Shown: one piece after another, positions 25,911 through 36,189 of the stretch
Layout of the letters: each line of letters begins with the position of its first letter
Numbering within the stretch: the stretch's first letter is position 1
Assembly: GCA_025449115.1 (NCBI GenBank)
Contig: JAHLKC010000050.1
Span: 179,187 to 243,186 of the forward strand
Length of the DNA: 64,000 nt
Source of the DNA: Chytridium lagenaria
Lineage: Eukaryota; Chytridiomycota; Chytridiomycetes; Chytridiales; Chytridiaceae
Reading direction: 5' to 3'
Position numbers and translations under genes: made by a program
Notes under the pieces: model-generated
The model's input: the letters and a program-made list of their open reading frames with translations, nothing else
What the model was told of the DNA's origin: nothing
Databases searched by the model: none

Positions 25911-26696
25911 CCACATCCTCTGGTAGCTGGCGGAGGTTGCAGGGAGACTGAGCTAAAGGTCCTTGGTCATCACCGTCTGTTGCAGCGCCACCGGAAGGTC
26001 CTGAAAAAATTGCATCCGCAAACTGCCGGAAGCCAGCCACCCAGTAATTTCAATTCTACCGCCACACAACTGCCGTTGCAATACAGGTAGAATTGGGGTC
26101 GTGAGACGCCAGCAGGTGAAAATGCCTTATCCTTCGCAGTATGCCGGGGCTTAGCAGAGGGGGCCATAGAGAGAACTTCACATGCTTCTCCCACTCCTCG
26201 CATTTGGCCTCCTGGGCAAGCCGGAGAGTCTCTTGCTGCTGACGGATGGCGGCCATCTGGACTTGCTGGCTGGGCGACAAGGCCAAAGGACATCAACAGC
26301 CTTGTAAGACCGTGGGAGGGGCAGCAGTGAGGAGGACAGAGATGGAAAAGCTTGAGCATCCAGCAAGGGCGGTGGTGGGAGCAGGGGTTTAGCCTTCGGA
26401 ATAGAGGTCCCAGAAGATGACGGAGGCAGACGACGCTCCAATTCAAGAATGCGGGCCAAAAGATTGGCCTCACGCTGTTTCCAACGGCTCCTCTCGAGCT
26501 CCAAGTCTGCAAGTGATCCTGGAAGGCATCCTGTTGAGTGGTCAATTGCTGCTGGGCCCCGACGTTGAGACTTGATGAATTTGAAGCGGCCAGTGATGGC
26601 GGCTTCTTGTTTTGCAAACATCTTCTGAACAAATGCCTCCATCCGGGATTGGAGGCTCTCGACAGCTGCAGTTAATGCTTCAGACCATTCTGACAT
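25911..26696 (-). pseudogene. fragment of unknown repeat-like ORF, coiled-coil N-terminal part
   Basis: Minus-strand frames start at 26696 (MSEWSEALTAAVESLQ). They contain an amphipathic, coiled-coil-like segment around ERSRWKQREANLLARILEL, then a Pro/Ser-rich segment, then a second helix-rich block in another frame (QQQETLRLAQEAKCEEWEK near 26190-26240). This arrangement resembles structural (gag/ORF1-like) proteins of retroelements, but that is only an inference. A 42-bp LTR end is embedded at 26140-26181. The continuation lies beyond the LTR insertion at 21075. Confidence 0.45.
26140..26181 (+). repeat. 42-bp terminal fragment of the LTR
   Basis: atgccggggcttagcagagg followed by ggccatagagagaacttcaca is identical to the last 42 bases of the LTR ending at 25910. 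It stands alone and is followed by tgcttctcc rather than the ccac duplication. It lies 230 bp from the full insertion, and a minus-strand frame reads straight through it. Confidence 0.85.
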
Positions 26697-26996
26697 GTGG
26701 ACTCAATCTTGCGTTCTTCGTAGTGCAACTTGCTTAAATTCCGTCAAGCTCCACGTTGTACAACTTTCACTTAGCCAATTTCAGTCCTTGCTCACTTTAG
26801 TTGAACACAAACATGCGTGCAGTTGAAGTGGTGCCTCATATATATATATTTATATTACCTTAAGAGGAATTTCAAGGCTAGCTGTGCGCACTGTAACAGC
26901 CTGACGCGAGATAACAGAGCACAAATGGTTGCCAAAAAAAAAAAAAGGAAAAAAAAAACCCTGCAAAGAGCTCAATTCAACTGAGAGTCAACCGTC
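26697..26996. other. intergenic, presumed promoter of the small membrane protein gene
   Basis: AT-rich, with a tatatatatatttatatt block at about 26840-26857 and two A-runs at 26934-26958. No gene. Confidence 0.5.
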
Positions 26997-27565
26997 ATGT
27001 CAGGCATCCCCACTGCAGTAGTCGTTTTTGTTGCCATCTTTGGCTCCGTGATGCTTATTGGATGCCTGTGCTCATGCGCCAATGCCAGAACTTTGTCGGG
27101 ATACCAGCAAAGATTGACTCTTCAACAAACCGTAGCAGCGGCTAACCTAGAACGTGAACAAGCGAGAGCAAACCAGCCGGTAAGTAATTAATCATCACAT
27201 GTCGCAGCTGCATTAAAACTAAGTTTCTGCCATCTTCCAAAACAGCCGTCTTACATGCCACCTGTTCTAGGGCCTCCTTCAACGACCTATGTTGACATCC
27301 ACCCACCAGCTCCATTGTACCATGCTATGGATTCAGCCCCAGCATACCCTCCCCAACAAGTTACTCAGTATTCGAATTTGAGCGAGGAGCAAGCAAACAG
27401 GGCAAAAGAGCTTGATATACAGAAATTAGAGTTAGAAAATCGGCGTTTGGAGTTGGAGCTTCAGATTCTGGAGAAACGCAAGGTGAGCAAAACAAGCTTG
27501 ATTATCGTATTTCATTTCCTTTTTCCTTAAGTTGATTTCATGAATAGGAGACAAGTTCCAGTTAG
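26997..27565 (+). CDS. small single-pass membrane protein with C-terminal coiled coil (3 exons)
   Basis: The spliced product is 145 aa: exon 1 26997-27179, exon 2 27246-27482, exon 3 27548-27565. Both introns are GT-AG and phase 0 (66 and 65 nt; donors GTAAGT and GTGAGC). Residues about 6-27 form one hydrophobic segment with a following CLCSC cysteine cluster, a likely palmitoylation site. Then come a Gln/Ala-rich helix, a Pro/Tyr-rich linker (PPSTTYVDI, APAYPP) and a charged helix starting about residue 112 (LSEEQANRAKELDIQKLELE) ending ETSSS. The layout suggests a short lumenal N-terminus and a cytosolic adaptor-like tail. No named family was recognised. No frameshift, unlike several neighbours. 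Confidence 0.8.
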
Positions 27566-28133
27566 ACGTACGTGATCGTCAGGGAAAGCGAATAGAGATA
27601 ACTCATCCAGTCCCGATAATTATTCACCCAAGTTCGAAATGGTTTCAGGGTTTTGTTTTTTGCATATAATAATACAGGCCAGAAGCCCGTATCTAAACAA
27701 TGCTGCCTCTGTGAAGATACCCCCAATAAAAGAAATGCACCATGTTATAGCAGTAATCGCATTTTCAAATCAACAAACCGTAGCGAACAATTCATAACGC
27801 AGTTCTGCCAATAAGAAACAGCCAGTATTAAATACTTGTTAGACATAGCTATAATCTCGGCCAATATCATTGAAATTTGTGCATTGGTTTGGCATCATTT
27901 CACACACTCCATCATTTCACACACTCCGAATAGTACATTAAAAAATGGAAACGAGAAAAACAGGGAAAGCGCGAAAGCAAAGGTAAAAGAAAGAGCTCAT
28001 TGAAACGAACGCCCCCGGGCAAAAGAAGATCATTTTTTTTCTAACAAAGAGTGCAGGTTATGCTTCCAACTCCTTCCAACTGAATAATATGTCCGCAATC
28101 AAGGGCAAATGCGCCCACTTTGGAAGCCTTGTT
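27566..28133. other. intergenic
   Basis: Nothing recognised between the two convergent genes. AT-rich, with a duplicated cacacactcc(atc) phrase near 27900-27927. Confidence 0.5.
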
Positions 28134-29174
28134 CTAGCTATCCATCTTTGTCAAGTCGAGTATCAATGCAAAAGGAACTGCTTCCTGGAACGACTCTGGA
28201 AACTCCTCAGCCGATTCCAGCATCGAAAAGGTGTCAAGGCTGACATCTGTCGGATCCTCAATCTCCTCCTCAGTCAAGACCGGTGTATTTAATGAACTCG
28301 AAGCAACTGGCTTTTTAACGATGGTAATGCCGCTATTCGTTTCTGCGGCTTTAAGATCTCCTTTCGAAGTTGCTTTAGCCTTCTTTGGGGTAGCTGCTTG
28401 AAGTCGGGTTAAAGCTTGAATGGACCGACGTTCCGTTAGCTCCGAAAAGTTGCGGGTCCAGCAGAGAATGATTCGAATGCGATCGAGGGAAACTTCGTTA
28501 TGGCATACATTTAAAAGCTTCTCCAAATTGCTGATGGTCAAATTGGAGTGGTTGAAAGCTTCTTGGGTAATCAGTTTCTTCCAGTAATGCGCGAACCTAA
28601 TGTAAAAAAATGGTGTAAATATGTAAGGCTTAAATATTAGATTCTCTTCCCAAGTATATAATTGTATTGCAACAATAAGTGAAAGGCAAACAAAAAAGAC
28701 CGACCAATTCTCCAAATATTGTAGAAGCTCCTCAAAGAGGAAAGATGCATTCTGGTATAACTCGATAACTCTTTTCGAATCCATAAAAATCTCATCTGCA
28801 TACAGCAACTCCAAACGTCGAACAGCCTTCTTCGGAGCCGGAAATTCCATCCGAAGTATCTTATTCCTATCTCCCATCGGCATACTCCTCAGCTTCTTAG
28901 CAGGCAACTTGTTTTTCATGAGAAAGGCTCTATGGAAGGCATATACGGAGTCTCGCCATTTGGATGCATCGTTAGCTTTAGGCGATGGCAACGGACTTTC
29001 AATAAGAATGTCGGGTGTACTAAGATCGTGGGGCTGAACATTGGCAGCCCGGAGGGCGTCGCAGGGAGGGAATGGCTCGTCGTCGTCGAATTTGTTGCTC
29101 GAGCACTCGAGGATGCAGAAATCATCTACAACGAATTTGTCATAAACAAGCGCAAAGAGTAGAAATCCCACCAC
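28134..29174 (-). CDS. uncharacterised protein, one in-frame intron
   Basis: The open frame of 346 codons includes a likely 108-nt intron (28597-28704; donor GTCGGT, acceptor TTACATTAG) whose removal keeps the frame and joins ENW to FAHYW, giving about 310 aa. The apparent hydrophobic stretch in the unspliced translation is this intron. The N-terminus (MVGFLLFALVYDKFVVDDF) is hydrophobic, possibly a signal or anchor. The middle is a basic, helix-rich region with SKWRDSVYAFHRAFL and YADEIFMDSKRVIELYQ. The C-terminus is Lys/Ala-rich, then acidic. I do not recognise the family. It converges with the small membrane protein gene. Confidence 0.6.
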   Translation of the reverse strand: MVGFLLFALVYDKFVVDDFCILECSSNKFDDDEPFPPCDALRAANVQPHDLSTPDILIESPLPSPKANDASKWRDSVYAFHRAFLMKNKLPAKKLRSMPMGDRNKILRMEFPAPKKAVRRLELLYADEIFMDSKRVIELYQNASFLFEELLQYLENWSVFFVCLSLIVAIQLYTWEENLIFKPYIFTPFFYIRFAHYWKKLITQEAFNHSNLTISNLEKLLNVCHNEVSLDRIRIILCWTRNFSELTERRSIQALTRLQAATPKKAKATSKGDLKAAETNSGITIVKKPVASSSLNTPVLTEEEIEDPTDVSLDTFSMLESAEEFPESFQEAVPFALILDLTKMDS

Positions 29175-30013
29175 AAAGAATAATAATCAAAGAGCTCATC
29201 TCATGTGTACGAAAAAGAAAGATCAACGAAACGACGACTTTGCTAGAAATATTAGAATAAGGCTATACCACGCCACACCAATAATACGATGGCCTTATAA
29301 ATCATACTTAAACGTCTCGCCTTCACTTTCTCAAGGTCTTCCAGTCTTCATGGTATTTAATGGTGAGAATTGTGAGATTCACGGCGATAGGGCCGTCACA
29401 GTAAGTGTTTTTAAAACGGATTGAGCATTAAAATAAATATCTATATTTATTGATGGAATTATTTGTTACTGCAGACAGTCAAAAGGAAAGTTGCCTCCCA
29501 TAAGCAACCTTGTTATTTGCCCTCAAAGTCAATCAGAGCTGAATGTGATTTATTTATTATTATTTATTTATTTATTTATTATTATTTATTTATTTACAAT
29601 TTATTTATTTATGGTTTTATGGATCGTAAGATTGTTACACAGATCGAGAAAAGATTGACTGCTCGATGTGAGTCATGTCATTTTATTAATTCATTAGTAT
29701 TTATTTATTATTTATTTAAATAATAAATACTAATAATACATACTGTATAATAATTATTGGGGGATATATTCCTAAAGAAGGATCGCTGGCTCCTCTCGCT
29801 GATCTTTTTTTTGTCCTTTTCTTTTACTTTATATTTAAACTCACCAACTCGACTCGCTCGAGTCCGTCATTCAATCCGTTCATTCCATCATACATCCATT
29901 CATACATCCATTCATTCCATATATTCGTTCATCCATCCGTACATACTCTCATTCATACAATCACCAGCTCACTCATACATTGACGGCTCAACGCTTGAAA
30001 GGAAAAGAAAGAC
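29175..30013. other. AT-rich intergenic with (TTAT)n and (CATT/CATC)n repeats
   Basis: ttatttattt runs lie at about 29548-29605 and 29690-29715; cattccatc/catacatc repeats lie at 29875-29960. This is presumably the promoter of the downstream sensor gene and, in part, of the divergent unknown gene. No gene is seen. Confidence 0.55.
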
Positions 30014-32913
30014 ATGGACCTTGGAGGCACATCTGCCGTCTCTGTCTACAATTCAGTAAGATATGCACTATATTCTCTATTCTCTACTCTATAGGCTCTA
30101 TATCCTATAACGAGCTAATTATAACAACCACATTGCAGGATTTTCATCATCTGTTGGCTATATCTGAGCATTTATCAACGGGCTTGAAAGCCCACGAGCG
30201 TGCCATCATCCTTGCATCCGCACATCACATTCACATCATCCAATCCATCCTCTCCTCACTCGGTCACTCTATCCACCATCTCACCATCGCCAACCATCTC
30301 ATCTGCGTCGATGCACCAGCATTCCTTCACGCCATATGCGACGATGATCCCTCCATAATGGCATATCTTGACCTGAATAAGGACGGGCGAAAGGGCGTAT
30401 TGGAACGAATATGTGCTTCCATTTCCAAGCACTTTGCTGTACCCATGGAACCACTGTCTCTGCATGGCCTCTCTGGAAAATCGCCTTCGGATCAGCCTAG
30501 GATGCGAATATATGCTGAAGTGGGCGATCTTTTCCTTAGAGCATGTCTGAGGTCGCCAGGCGGTTTTGGATGGGACGCTGTTGTGACTTTGAGTCCATGT
30601 TCTTCGTCGAAGGCAAAGATATGATTTTGGTGAGTCTTGCCACCGTCATCCTGTTCATCGCTCACCTTTTTTTTACATCACAACCTTTTTATACAAAAAA
30701 GACCTTGATAAGTGGGTATGCCTGTGGAAATATGAAGGGCCCATCTTCTTCCAAGATTCGAGCATCCGAAGATTATCCGAATGGGAAGCAACAGAGTCTG
30801 CAAGAGAACTCGGACCCCATGGACGAAAGTTTCTTTCAGTCAGGAACAACGGAGAACACGCGGAAATCTGTGCTTGGGAAACGCACTCGAGGTGGTCGTG
30901 TTGAAGTTGGGCCAGGTGCCATATTGAATCCCGGTGTGTTGATGTTAAGCGTCACATCACTTCCACAAAGCTCTTCCGGAACCTCAAACACCAAAGAATG
31001 CGGCAGCAGCACATCTGGGTCAAGATCGCAGGATTGCATGGTGGAGCCGCTCGACGCCAATGAAGTTTTCCAACGCCTTCTTGGATGTCCTACGGCAGAT
31101 GAGCTTCGTTCCGGAGATTGGATAGAACGTAGAGTTCACCCCGAAGATCGTGATGCTCTTCGATGCATGATGTTTGCATCTGGGGCGAGAGGAATGTTGT
31201 CTTATAGAATCCTGGACCCGTTAGCCGTTGACGGGGATTCACCTTGGCTACGTGTCTCGTCAGAGACTATGCCGTTGCCCCTTCAACGATTAGCAGAGGC
31301 TATTGGGTCTGCGGGGAAAAAGATACAAGACCCACCGGCACTCGCACATCATTCAGCATTTGCGTCGATGGATCCGAGAGAAGCTTGGACGGTGGTGCAT
31401 GTTATAACGCTTGAAGAGGATGAGAATTCCGTGATACGACCGCCTTTCATACCAAAGGAGCGGAGGCGACAACACTCGGAGATGGAGAGAGAGGCTTCCC
31501 AACCACCGCCCATCCCGGTAGTTACAAGAGACTCCCCTCCTCCCCGTCAAATGTCTGCGGAACCCGTCCGCCACCCCATGTGGATGGTGGATTTTCTTCG
31601 TGAACTTATCCATACGATGAAGCATGGGTGTGTGCCATGCGGGATGCTTTTCATGGATACCAACCGAGTCCTAGCCATGATTTAAGCGGCTTTGCGACAC
31701 ACGCCACGTCCCAAGTGAATATTAGCTTGATTGCTCAACCCACAGGTCCTGGACCAGGATACGACCTTCCACTTCCTCTTGATGACGATATATCTGCATG
31801 TGGATGTGGAATGGGGTGCGCGTCACAAGCATCCGATCATTCCTATGATAGGGCGGACACGTATGATCCGTTTCTGCATGCGACGCAACCATTTTCGACA
31901 CGAATTGGGGAGGGGCAACGAAGAGGAAAACGACGACGATCTGTGGAGCCAGCCTTTGATGATGAACTGCAGGATGAAGTGAAGCGGAAACGTCGCCAAC
32001 TAATTGGACAAACCCGAGCCACCACCAGGCTGACGCCTCCTCGAGCAAGTGAACCCCGTGGACCTGTCATGACGTCCACAATCGGGCCATTCCGGCCTTG
32101 TGATGTGTTGGGAGATGTGGAGAAGGCGCTTTTACCAGCTCTAAGAATTTTTGGGTGGACGCTTCGGTTTGAGGTTGAATGGCTGGGTGATACCGATAGA
32201 GATGCGTCGGCGTGGGTCGCTGTAAGGGATGGGGAGCCGGTGGTAGGAGACGAGGATAGGGGAGCGTTGCAATCGTTTTGGGTGAAATGTGATAGGGTGA
32301 GGCTCAAACTCGCTCTTATCGATGCTATACTTGCTGTGCAGAGAAGTTTGGGGAATGGAGTGGATATCTGTGTCAAGGTTGAGGGCAAAAGCTCACCTGC
32401 AGCAGATAATGTTTCATCAGCGCATCACTTGTATCATATTGCAAACGCATCATCACCAGCATCGCAAACCTTTTCACCGAACGCACTTGAAAATCCCGAC
32501 ACCATTTTCCTCCACATCACCATTACAGGTTCCCGTTCCCTTCCTCAGCCAAAACCCCAAATCCCATACGTTCGTTCCCCATCTCCTACAAAACTTCCTA
32601 CCCCGTCCACCGTCACCTCCCCTCCTCCGTCGACTCTCACGATCACTCCCGGTCTTCGTCCTCCACTTCTCGACCCCCACTCACAACCGCGACAACCGCA
32701 AGTTCACACCCGTTTGACGAAATGCCGCCCTCAACCTCCATTACCGATGCGGCGGGAATCTTTAAACCTGAAGTCAACCCTGTCAAGGATATGACCTTTG
32801 GGTTGGGACCGAGACTTGTGGCGGCTATGGGGGGCCAGGTGGATTGGTGTTTGAAAACGCAGGGGGTTGTGGTGGAGGTGGTTGTGCCGGCGGTATTGGC
32901 GAAAATGGATTGA
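30014..32913 (+). CDS. MEDS-PAS-histidine-kinase-like sensory protein, kinase motifs degenerate
   Basis: The start ATG at 30014 is followed by 14 codons, a phase-0 GT-AG intron (30056-30138) and a MEDS-like (DcmR-type) sensory domain. That domain shows a VYNSDFHHLLAI start, STGLKAHERAIILAS, a DAPAFL strand, and RMRIYAEVGDLFLRA. A second intron is likely at 30630-30712. A PAS fold follows at about 31065-31420 (HPEDRDALR; Trp-containing strands). Further on are a weak dimerisation-like helix (FLRELIHTMKHG at about 31590) and an ATPase-like region: CDRVRLKLALIDAIL (N-box position, Asn lost), ICVKVEG, then near the C-terminus GLGPRLVAAMGGQVDW (G2-box-like). The phosphoacceptor His context and Asn are not convincing, so a pseudokinase is possible. 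No receiver domain is present. Frame changes occur near 30575, about 30880, 31650 and 32720, suggesting unseen introns, indels or decay. Confidence 0.55.
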
Positions 32914-33702
32914 CGTTTTATGCTTGTTAACGTTACACTTTTTTAAACATATCCCTTACCACATATTATGCTTTGGGCCTGACGCGCCCTTGTTTTTATA
33001 TGCGTATATTTATGAAATTTACTCTCCGACGATAATGTGCAGAGGCTTTATTAATATAGAGAAATAATCAAACCTCTGTTGTTTCAGAGAGATCTGATGT
33101 ATTATGTATGAGGTCAGTTACAAGGAAAATTCGTTACGCGACAAAATCACTTGTTTGCTATTTGCATGAAAAAGAGAGGTTATAGTAGCAAAGATCCTTA
33201 ATCAAAGATTCTGATGGTTTATTTTCAACATTTTTGGAGAAGGATGCCTGTAAAACTTTGGTAATCTAGACATCCTTCTTTTATGGAAGTGCGCATATTA
33301 TTTCTCAACTGACAAAAAAGTCTGAAGAGAATACTCGGCATGTACCAAAGAAAACAGATGAAAATAAGGATATTGTTCTCGGTATTCTCTCTACAAAACT
33401 TGAATATATTTCAGTACATGAAAAAACGTTTCTAGTAGATAAAGGTCGGGGGTAATCAAAATTTTTGTTAAAACTTTGGAACACTATGAAAATAGTTGCG
33501 GGAAAAAGGAGAAGTAAGAAGGACAGATAGAGCTTTAATTCAGGGATCTATAAGTAGGGTCTAAAATAACTTGAACCATTAAAGTATTTAAAGAAAAAGA
33601 TTGAGAAATAACATGGGTAAAGGGAGTTCATAATCACACAGAAAATAGCAAACTTCAGTTGAACCCCCAGCACAAAAAAAAATAACTCGGAGAGGAAGAT
33701 GA
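32914..33702. other. intergenic between convergent genes
   Basis: No gene recognised. AT-rich, with short A-runs; it would contain the 3' UTRs of both neighbours. Confidence 0.55.
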
Positions 33703-35673
33703 TTATCGTAATCTTAAACACCCATCTACCACAGAGACCGGGACCTCCACCTCCTCAATCCTAATCGCATCCCACCGATCCCCAACTCGCACATATGCAA
33801 TTTTAAATTTCAGAATATGCGATATCCTAATCTCCGGACATCCCGCTACATCTGGCGACGCCTTCTCTTTAATCACCGGTAACGCAAAGCTCAGCACAAA
33901 CGGTTGATCCGACGGTACCGCTGTATCCACAAATCCGTCACCCCTGGAAGGGAACGAAATGGGATAGACAACGGGCTCAGAGAGAGATTGGTCATGCAGG
34001 AATTCCTCGGTGGAACTGACTAGGGCGAGGTCTGCAAGGGACGTGGAGGCGGAGGAGAGGGATGACGGGTAGCCGGGGAGTAATTGGAGTCCGTGTTGGA
34101 ATGAAGGGAGGGGTTGCTTGTTGCGATTCGTAAACGTTGAGCATTATTGAAGGGAAGTGGTGGCGTGTCTTTTGGGGTGGTGGGGTGGTGGCGTATCAGA
34201 AAGAGTTTTGTTGGACTTTGGGGACATGGAAACTAGTAATCCAAAATTCAGGGATTTTCGACGAGGACGTGCAGGAGATGCGGCTTTTCTCGTTCGAGTG
34301 CTTTCAGATTGGATGGAATGAATGGACCCTGTCGTATTTTCAATAGACCGTCTTCTTGGTTCATCTGATACTGCGGACACGGTTTCAGAAACGTGATTAG
34401 GTGTGTGTGTCATGCGAAGGGAATAAGCGATGCGTTCTTCGAGGACTGCGGAAACAGAGTCAAGGTACCCGATGCTTGCACCAGGAGCCGTTTGAATATT
34501 CAGCGTGAGACGGAAAAGACTCGAGTCGATGCAAATTTCTTTGGGAACAGTGAGTTTATATTCAAAGAGGACGTATTTGGAGGTGCCATTGACGAGGCGT
34601 AAACCAGTGGCGGAAGAGCCGGCAATGGGTGGAAGAGAGGTTTTGGAAGCGGAGGGGGGACGGCAGAGGAGAAGGCCACGTTGCATTGGGAGGTCGGGTT
34701 CGGTTGGGGTTGACATAGAAGATGTTTCGGATGTCGCTTGAGAGGGACCTGAGGCGAGGAAATCTTCAAAGGACATGTTGGCGTCGTCCTCTGGGCCATC
34801 TTCGAAGTTGTTAAAAGCAGTTTTTTGCTTCAAGCCGACGGACGGAGATTCGAGCAGTAACCTTCTTCGAGACAAATAAACAATCTTTGTACGAGTGAGC
34901 CGAACTGGCTGAGGTGTGGCCGGTGTTAAGCTTGATGCGGATAAAGATCTCGATGATCCCTGTCCATCCGGAATTAACGACAGGGATCTCTATATAAAAT
35001 AGCGGTCATGCGGTAGATGATACGCCCGTATTCCGATTCAACGGAAGGTGGGAGAGAGAATTAAACGACGGCACGTGCAACACAAATGGAAAGTCATGTC
35101 GACCTTCAGAAAGCGTACGTCCTCTACGAGACCCCAAGGTGGTTGACGACGTGAAGACAGGAATATGTGAATGCGGCGCAGACTGCTTGGCGGCGTCCCA
35201 GATCATTTCGTTGATGGAAACCAGGACTTTGGGGGCATAAGAAGTACTCGAGATTTCCCATGCATCTTTCTTTGAGCTTGCCGTCGCGTGCGATACTTGA
35301 CACAAGGGAATCCGCTGTAGCAAAGCTGACCCGTAGAATCCTATTTCGAGGCCCACAAAGTCATCAATCTTTTGGGTCATATGGACCACGAGTCGACCGC
35401 GGATGGCGACGGTGGCTGTGGAGAAGTAGTCCGGGGAGGCGGTAGGAAGAATGGATGCGTGGTGTTGTGGATGGGATCGGATTTGTCCATGATATCCTTG
35501 TCAACGACGAGGGCATTTACGATGGGCGAAGAAGGAGAGGATGTGGTATGAGGCATGATGTCGTGGGAGATGGGATGCGTTGGATGGATCATGGATGCAT
35601 CGCTGAGGACGATGGACACTGTGGCGAATGACGGCGGCGCGGTCCGCTGCTTGCGGAAAGGTGGAAGTGGCAT
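33703..35673 (-). CDS. arrestin-like (alpha-arrestin type) protein
   Basis: A probable trafficking adaptor that links membrane cargo to ubiquitination or endocytosis, by analogy with alpha-arrestins. The N-terminal arrestin fold reads from DYFSTATVAIRGRLVVHM through GLEIGFYGSALLQ to DFPFVLHVPSFNSL and GRIIYRMTAIL (35450-34985). The C-terminal fold includes KYVLFEYKLTVPKEI, LFRLTLNIQTAPGASIGYLDSVSAVLEE and, near the end, IRISHILKFKIAYV and VEVPVSV. An acidic insert (FNNFEDGPEDDA) and a Ser-rich segment with RRRSIE/RRKSLN sites may be phosphoregulated. A 1-nt frame change occurs at about 35065 within the arrestin fold, where no intron fits; other junctions near 34980 and 34140 may be introns. 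No PPxY ubiquitin-ligase motif was noticed. Confidence 0.65.
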
Positions 35674-36189
35674 ATCTAATAGTTTGTTTCTTTACTGCTG
35701 ATGGCTTGCTTCTTCAAAATGAAGTTGATATGAAATGGAGCTATGAATAATAGGTCAACGGGGTGTTGAGTGACGGGATGGGTCAATAGTGTACAGCCGC
35801 CGAGGAGTATGAAGTTGAAGGGGTCAAAAAGGGCCGTCTCGTAATTAATTCTTATTTCTACTAATGTAGCAAGTAATTTAATTATTATTAATAAATATTT
35901 TTAATGTGGAATGGCTTTATCCCACAAAATGAAATCGGTTTGCTCCAAAGGCGGCGGGGGTCTCGTCGTCATCCCCAAATTGACCCCGATCTGAGGCCTT
36001 GGGCGAGAGGTGATAAAGTGAATGTTGTGCAATCACTTGGCTAGGCAACCGTGTACTCCCTTCACAAGGTTTTTTTGGTTTAATTTGTCAAGAGAAAAAA
36101 AGACTCTCGGCCAAAAAGGGCTGGAAGAGAGAGGGATAACGCTGTTGGGTAAAATGAGATATTTAATAACGGAACATTAGAACCGAGCG
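35674..36189. other. intergenic
   Basis: No gene seen; AT-rich with attattattaat near 35882. It would contain the promoter of the arrestin-like gene and the 3' end of the aminotransferase gene. Confidence 0.5.

Noticed and set aside
28600..28705. Transmembrane segments in the unknown minus-strand protein
   Set aside because: The hydrophobic stretch coincides with a 108-nt T-rich intron with an acceptor at 28597, so it is not in the mature protein.
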